Source: Bradyrhizobium sp. KBS0727
GTDB lineage: Bacteria > Pseudomonadota > Alphaproteobacteria > Rhizobiales > Xanthobacteraceae
NCBI RefSeq assembly: GCF_005937885.2
Contig: NZ_CP042176.1
Location: forward strand, 4,459,501 to 4,523,500
Direction of reading: 5' to 3'
Length of the DNA: 64,000 nucleotides
Shown here: one piece after another, positions 60,580-64,000 of the stretch
Position numbering within the stretch: position 1 is the stretch's first letter
Layout of the letters: every line of letters starts with the position of its first letter
Position numbers and translations under genes: made by a program
The notes under the pieces: model-generated
What the model was told of the DNA's origin: nothing
Seen by the model: only the letters and a program-made list of their open reading frames with translations
Database searches by the model: none

Positions 60580-62625
60580 ATGCCTGACCAGAATACGCCT
60601 GCCCCGGGATTCCAGTATGGCCTTGCGAATTTGAAGCCGGCCGAACCCCAGATGAAAATCGCCGTCACCTTTCCCGATGGCGCCACCCGCGAATATCCCA
60701 AGGACATTACCGGACTGGAGATCGCCAAGGGCATCTCGCCGTCGCTCGCCAAGCGTACGGTGGCGATGGCGCTGGATGGCGTGGTCGCCGACCTCAACGA
60801 TCCGGTTTCGCACGATGCCAAGATCGAGCTGATCAACCGCGACGATCCGCGCGCGCTGGAACTGATCCGGCATGATGCGGCGCATGTGCTGGCCGAAGCC
60901 GTGCAGGCGCTGTGGCCGGGCACCCAGGTCACGATCGGCCCGGTGATCGAGAACGGCTTCTACTACGACTTCTTCCGCAACGAGCCGTTCACGCCGGAAG
61001 ACTTCGCCGCGATCGAAAAAAAGATGCGCGAGATCATCGCGCGCGACAAGCCGTTCACGAAAGAGGTCTGGTCGCGCGAGAAGACAAAACAGGTATTCCG
61101 CGACAAGGGCGAGGCCTTCAAGGTCGAGCTGGTCGACGCCATTCCCGGCGACGAGCCGATCAAGATCTATTTCCAGGGCGACTGGTTCGACCTGTGCCGC
61201 GGCCCGCATATGAGTTCGACCGGCAAGGTCGGCAACGCTTTCAAGCTGATGAAGGTCGCGGGCGCCTATTGGCGCGGCGACAGCAACAACCCGATGCTGA
61301 CGCGCATCTACGGCACGGCGTTCGCCAAGCAGGAAGAACTCGACGCCTATCTGAAGCAGATCGAGGAAGCCGAGAAGCGCGACCACCGCCGGCTAGGCCG
61401 CGAGCTCGATCTGTTTCACTTCCAGGAAGAAGGCCCCGGCGTGGTGTTCTGGCACGCCAAGGGCTGGACCATCTTCCAGGCGCTGATCGCCTATATGCGG
61501 CGGCGCCTGACCGGCGATTACAGCGAGGTCAACGCGCCGCAGATCCTCGACAAGGTGCTGTGGGAGACCTCGGGCCACTGGGACTGGTACCGCGAGAACA
61601 TGTTCGCGGCGCAATCGGCCGGCGACGAGGCCGAGGACAAGCGCTGGTTCGCGCTGAAGCCGATGAACTGTCCCGGCCACGTGCAGATCTTCAAGCACGG
61701 GCTGAAGAGCTATCGCGACCTGCCGTTGCGGCTGGCCGAATTCGGCGTCGTGCACCGCTATGAGCCGTCGGGCGCCATGCATGGCCTGATGCGCGTGCGC
61801 GGCTTCACGCAGGACGACGCGCATGTGTTCTGCACCGAAGCGCAGCTCGCCGAGGAATGCCTCAAGATCAACGACCTGATCATGTCGACCTATGCCGATT
61901 TCGGTTTCGAGGGCGAACTCACGGTCAAGCTGTCGACCCGGCCCGAGAAGCGCGTCGGCACCGACGAGATGTGGGACCACGCCGAGCGCGTGATGGCGAC
62001 GGTGCTGCAGGAGATCAAGACGCAGGGCCACAACCGCATCAAGACCGAGATCAATCCCGGCGAAGGCGCGTTCTACGGCCCGAAGTTCGAATACGTGCTG
62101 CGCGACGCCATCGGCCGTGACTGGCAATGCGGCACCACGCAGGTCGACTTCAACCTGCCGGAGCGCTTCGGCGCGTTCTATATCGACGCCGACGGCTCCA
62201 AGAAGGCGCCGGTGATGGTGCATCGCGCGATCTGCGGCTCGATGGAACGCTTCATCGGCATCCTGATCGAACATTTCGCCGGCAACTTCCCGCTCTGGCT
62301 GGCGCCAGTGCAGGCCGTCGTTACCACCATCACCTCCGAAGGCGACGAATACGCCAAGGTGGTCGCCGCCGCCGCACGCCGCGCGGGCCTGCGCGTCGAA
62401 CTCGACTTGCGCAACGAGAAGATCAACTACAAGGTCCGCGAGCATTCGCTGGCGAAGATCCCGGCGTTGCTCGTCGTCGGCAAGAAGGAAGCCGAGGCGC
62501 ATTCGGTATCGATCCGTCGCCTCGGCAGCGAAGGGCAAACGGTCTTGCCGACCGCCGACGCGATTGCCGCGCTGGTCGAGGAAGCAACCCCGCCCGACGT
62601 GAAGCGGGCAAGGCTGGAGTCCTGA
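60580..62625 (+). CDS. thrS: Threonyl-tRNA synthetase
   Basis: A 681-residue class II synthetase, start supported by AAGGAG. An alpha-type extension of about 25 residues precedes the TGS domain (KIAVTFPDGATREYPKDITG). The editing domain follows (HDAAHVLAEAVQALWPGTQVTIGPVIENGFYYDF), then the catalytic core with zinc Cys in KPMNCPGHVQIF, motif 2 in LAEFGVVHRYEPSGAMHGLMRVRGFTQDDAHVF and motif 3 near MVHRAICGSMERFIGILIEHF, and the anticodon-binding domain. Its stop overlaps the next start. Confidence 0.96.
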   Translation: MPDQNTPAPGFQYGLANLKPAEPQMKIAVTFPDGATREYPKDITGLEIAKGISPSLAKRTVAMALDGVVADLNDPVSHDAKIELINRDDPRALELIRHDAAHVLAEAVQALWPGTQVTIGPVIENGFYYDFFRNEPFTPEDFAAIEKKMREIIARDKPFTKEVWSREKTKQVFRDKGEAFKVELVDAIPGDEPIKIYFQGDWFDLCRGPHMSSTGKVGNAFKLMKVAGAYWRGDSNNPMLTRIYGTAFAKQEELDAYLKQIEEAEKRDHRRLGRELDLFHFQEEGPGVVFWHAKGWTIFQALIAYMRRRLTGDYSEVNAPQILDKVLWETSGHWDWYRENMFAAQSAGDEAEDKRWFALKPMNCPGHVQIFKHGLKSYRDLPLRLAEFGVVHRYEPSGAMHGLMRVRGFTQDDAHVFCTEAQLAEECLKINDLIMSTYADFGFEGELTVKLSTRPEKRVGTDEMWDHAERVMATVLQEIKTQGHNRIKTEINPGEGAFYGPKFEYVLRDAIGRDWQCGTTQVDFNLPERFGAFYIDADGSKKAPVMVHRAICGSMERFIGILIEHFAGNFPLWLAPVQAVVTTITSEGDEYAKVVAAAARRAGLRVELDLRNEKINYKVREHSLAKIPALLVVGKKEAEAHSVSIRRLGSEGQTVLPTADAIAALVEEATPPDVKRARLES

Positions 62626-62846
62626 TGGCCGAAGGCACGACCAAGGAAGAACAGGAACTGCCGGCCTATCCGATCCGGGCGTACCAGCTCATCCCGGATC
62701 CAAACCAGCCGGCAGTCGTGGCGCTGGCGATCGAGACCGATCAGGGCCACAGCCTGTTCCTGGCGACCAGGACTATCCTGGAAGACCTCGGCAAGGACCT
62801 GCTGGAGCGGGCGGCGAAGATGCCGCTGAAGTCGGACAGGACCTGA
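62625..62846 (+). CDS. Small protein (73 aa) coupled to thrS
   Basis: The ATG shares a base with the thrS stop (TGATG), so it is translated by re-initiation after thrS. The product is soluble: ELPAYPIRAYQLIPDPNQPAVVALAIETDQGHSLFLATRTILEDLGKDLLERAAKMP. It forms two strands and a helix by eye. No known family; conservation next to thrS in related genomes would be expected if functional. Confidence 0.7.
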   Translation: MAEGTTKEEQELPAYPIRAYQLIPDPNQPAVVALAIETDQGHSLFLATRTILEDLGKDLLERAAKMPLKSDRT

Positions 62847-62867
62847 CGCCGCCCGACATGAACGCAG

Positions 62868-63047
62868 CTAGGCTGGTTTAGACGATTTGCGAAGCGGATA
62901 ATGCTTGCGCTCCCACGCTTCCACCAGTGTCACGAGCACATTGAGCCTTTTGCCGTCACGGGAGCCGCGCGAAGCACTCATCAATATCTCGACCTCCTTG
63001 AGCGCGCGGCGGTAGTCGCGATCTGATTTGATCGGTTCGGCATGCAC
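62868..63047 (-). CDS. Lone N-terminal domain of a HigA-type antitoxin (59 aa)
   Basis: GTG 63047 with GAGG eight bases ahead starts a 59-residue frame: EPIKSDRDYRRALKEVEILM, then SASRGSRDGKRLNVLVTLVEAWERKHYPL. This is the conserved N-terminal helical domain of HigA antitoxins of the long type. The helix-turn-helix that normally follows KHYP is absent: the frame ends ten residues later at a TAG. No HigB toxin frame is next to it. It is a truncated relic or a stand-alone domain. Confidence 0.65.
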   Translation of the reverse strand: MHAEPIKSDRDYRRALKEVEILMSASRGSRDGKRLNVLVTLVEAWERKHYPLRKSSKPA

Positions 63048-63172
63048 GGCTGGTACCTCAAGCGTCCTGTGTCCAATCCACCCTATAATAATCGGTCTGA
63101 ATTGGCTTCCATAAGCATCGGCACACCCCTATTTCCATGTTAGCCGTCCAAAATTAAACGAAAGAGACCTTC

Positions 63173-63736
63173 GTGCCCGACGCCCTTGAACTCCTGAAAC
63201 TCCGCCGCTCGGTAAAGCCCCGCGAAATGAGCGGCCCCGGCCCCTCTGCGAGCGAACTCGACACCATCCTGACCATCGGCGCGCGGGTGCCGGATCACGG
63301 CAAGCTGACGCCCTGGCGCTTCATCGTGTTCGAGGGCGACGCCCGTGCCCGTGCCGGCGACGTCATTGCCCGGGTATTTGCCAAGAAGAATCCCGCCGCC
63401 CCCGCGGCCGAGATCGAGATCGAGAAACGCCGGTTGATGGACGCGCCGCTGGTGATCGCGGTGGTGAGCTTCACCAGGCCGCACCCCAAGGTGCCGGCAT
63501 GGGAGCAGGAACTGTCGGCCGGCGCCAGCGCGATGAACATCGTCACCGCGGCAGCCGCGCTCGGCTACGGCGCCAGCTGGCTCACCGGCTGGTTCGCGTT
63601 CGACCGCGACGTGCTGGATGGCCTCGGACTGAAGCCGGACGAAAAGCTCGCCGGCTTCATCCATATCGGCACCCCGTCGAAGGCCGCCGAAGACCGCCCT
63701 CGCCCGGCGCTGTCGGATATCGTGACGCGGTTCTGA
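63173..63736 (+). CDS. Nitroreductase-family flavoprotein
   Basis: GTG start with AAAGAGACC upstream; 187 residues. LLKLRRSVKPREMSGPGPSASELDTILTIGARVPDHGKLTPWRFIVFEGDAR is the FMN-binding N-terminal half of the YdjA-type nitroreductases (short, no lid helix extension). SAGASAMNIVTAAAALGYGASWLTGW is the dimer-interface helix, and GFIHIGTPSKAAEDRPRP the C-terminal strand and FMN contact. It is an NAD(P)H-dependent reductase of unknown substrate. Confidence 0.9.
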   Translation: MPDALELLKLRRSVKPREMSGPGPSASELDTILTIGARVPDHGKLTPWRFIVFEGDARARAGDVIARVFAKKNPAAPAAEIEIEKRRLMDAPLVIAVVSFTRPHPKVPAWEQELSAGASAMNIVTAAAALGYGASWLTGWFAFDRDVLDGLGLKPDEKLAGFIHIGTPSKAAEDRPRPALSDIVTRF

Positions 63737-63739
63737 TCC

Positions 63740-64000
63740 TCACGCCGCCTTCGAGGCGCGCGATTTGAAGCCTGCCAACAGGGCCGCGATTTCGGCGGCC
63801 GGCCTTGCCGCGCTGAACAGAAAGCCCTGCACCTCGTTGCAGCCTTCGGCACGCAGCCAGTCGAGCTGGTCGGTGGTTTCGACCCCTTCGGCTGTGGTGG
63901 TGATGTTCAGGCTGCGGCCGAGGCCGGAGATCGCGCGCACGATCGCGACGCAATCCTCGCGCTCAGCCAGATCCTTGACGAACGAGCGGTCGATCTTGAT
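63740..64000 (-). CDS. EAL-domain phosphodiesterase, C-terminal end
   Basis: Only the last 86 residues are in the window, and the frame is open at the right edge. IKIDRSFVKDLAER, then ITTTAEGVETTDQLDWLRAEGCNEVQGFLFS are the last conserved motifs of the EAL domain: the K of IKID, the AEGVE glutamate and the QGF loop. The enzyme would cleave cyclic di-GMP. Whether GGDEF or sensor domains precede it cannot be seen. Confidence 0.88.
   Translation of the reverse strand: MKIDRSFVKDLAEREDCVAIVRAISGLGRSLNITTTAEGVETTDQLDWLRAEGCNEVQGFLFSAARPAAEIAALLAGFKSRASKAA

Noticed and set aside
1..64000. CRISPR array, phage genes or a defence island
   Set aside because: No regularly spaced repeats, Cas proteins, capsid or terminase genes, or known defence domains are present; the only toxin-antitoxin trace is the lone HigA-type domain.

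Overview
The window looks like chromosome from a Bradyrhizobium-type alphaproteobacterium (Nitrobacteraceae). The reasons are high GC, the rreB micro-gene with its 17-nt Shine-Dalgarno sequence, several palindromic repeats typical of that group, many orphan Tat/Sec substrate-binding proteins (Bug/TctC and MRRREF types), and tRNA/rlmB and NadK/receiver/HPt neighbourhoods. No phage, plasmid backbone, rRNA operon or CRISPR array is visible.

Region 1 (1-11.4 kb) is accessory DNA at a tRNA-Gly(UCC) gene. A 44-nt copy of the tRNA 3' part at 1140-1183 and the intact tRNA at 11336-11409 bracket a 10.2 kb module. It holds a TriABC-like efflux operon (two adaptor lipoproteins, an RND pump and a HisKA_2-type kinase), a divergent TetR gene, a second TetR operon with two envelope proteins, and a divergent run of two tiny membrane proteins plus a PepSY protein. 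The same 17-bp palindrome (AACTATAC-N-GTATAGTT type) lies in both divergent promoter regions, so the two halves probably form one regulon. No integrase is present.

Region 2 (11.4-29 kb) mixes core and envelope genes: rreB, a YCII-like protein, an outer-membrane barrel, an LLM oxidoreductase, tRNA-Tyr, rlmB, a sulfatase, a GH17 membrane protein beside a Tat-exported GH1 glucosidase, two orphan solute-binding proteins, an IS630 element inserted at the stop codon of a serine hydrolase gene, and a His-rich Ni/Co-type permease. Region 3 (29.08-33.47 kb) is a second tRNA-bounded insert: tRNA-Thr(UGU) and a 46-nt copy of its 3' part flank a LysR gene, a divergent TctC-type binding protein and an acyl-CoA dehydrogenase, again with no integrase.

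Region 4 (33.5-46.5 kb) has small exported proteins, an SCP2/hydrolase pair, an S10 carboxypeptidase, NAD kinase, a receiver/HPt pair, a DUF2336 protein and a lytic transglycosylase. Region 5 (46.5-51.7 kb) is a six-gene operon for a B-type (ba3-like) haem-copper oxidase with three c-type cytochromes and a 58-residue one-helix protein. Region 6 (51.8-64 kb) is mostly housekeeping: hisI, folE, an IscU-like scaffold lacking its third cysteine, a ClpP-like envelope protein, yidD, an APC permease, a GrlR-like protein, thrS with a coupled small gene, a lone HigA-type N-terminal domain, a nitroreductase and the end of an EAL phosphodiesterase.
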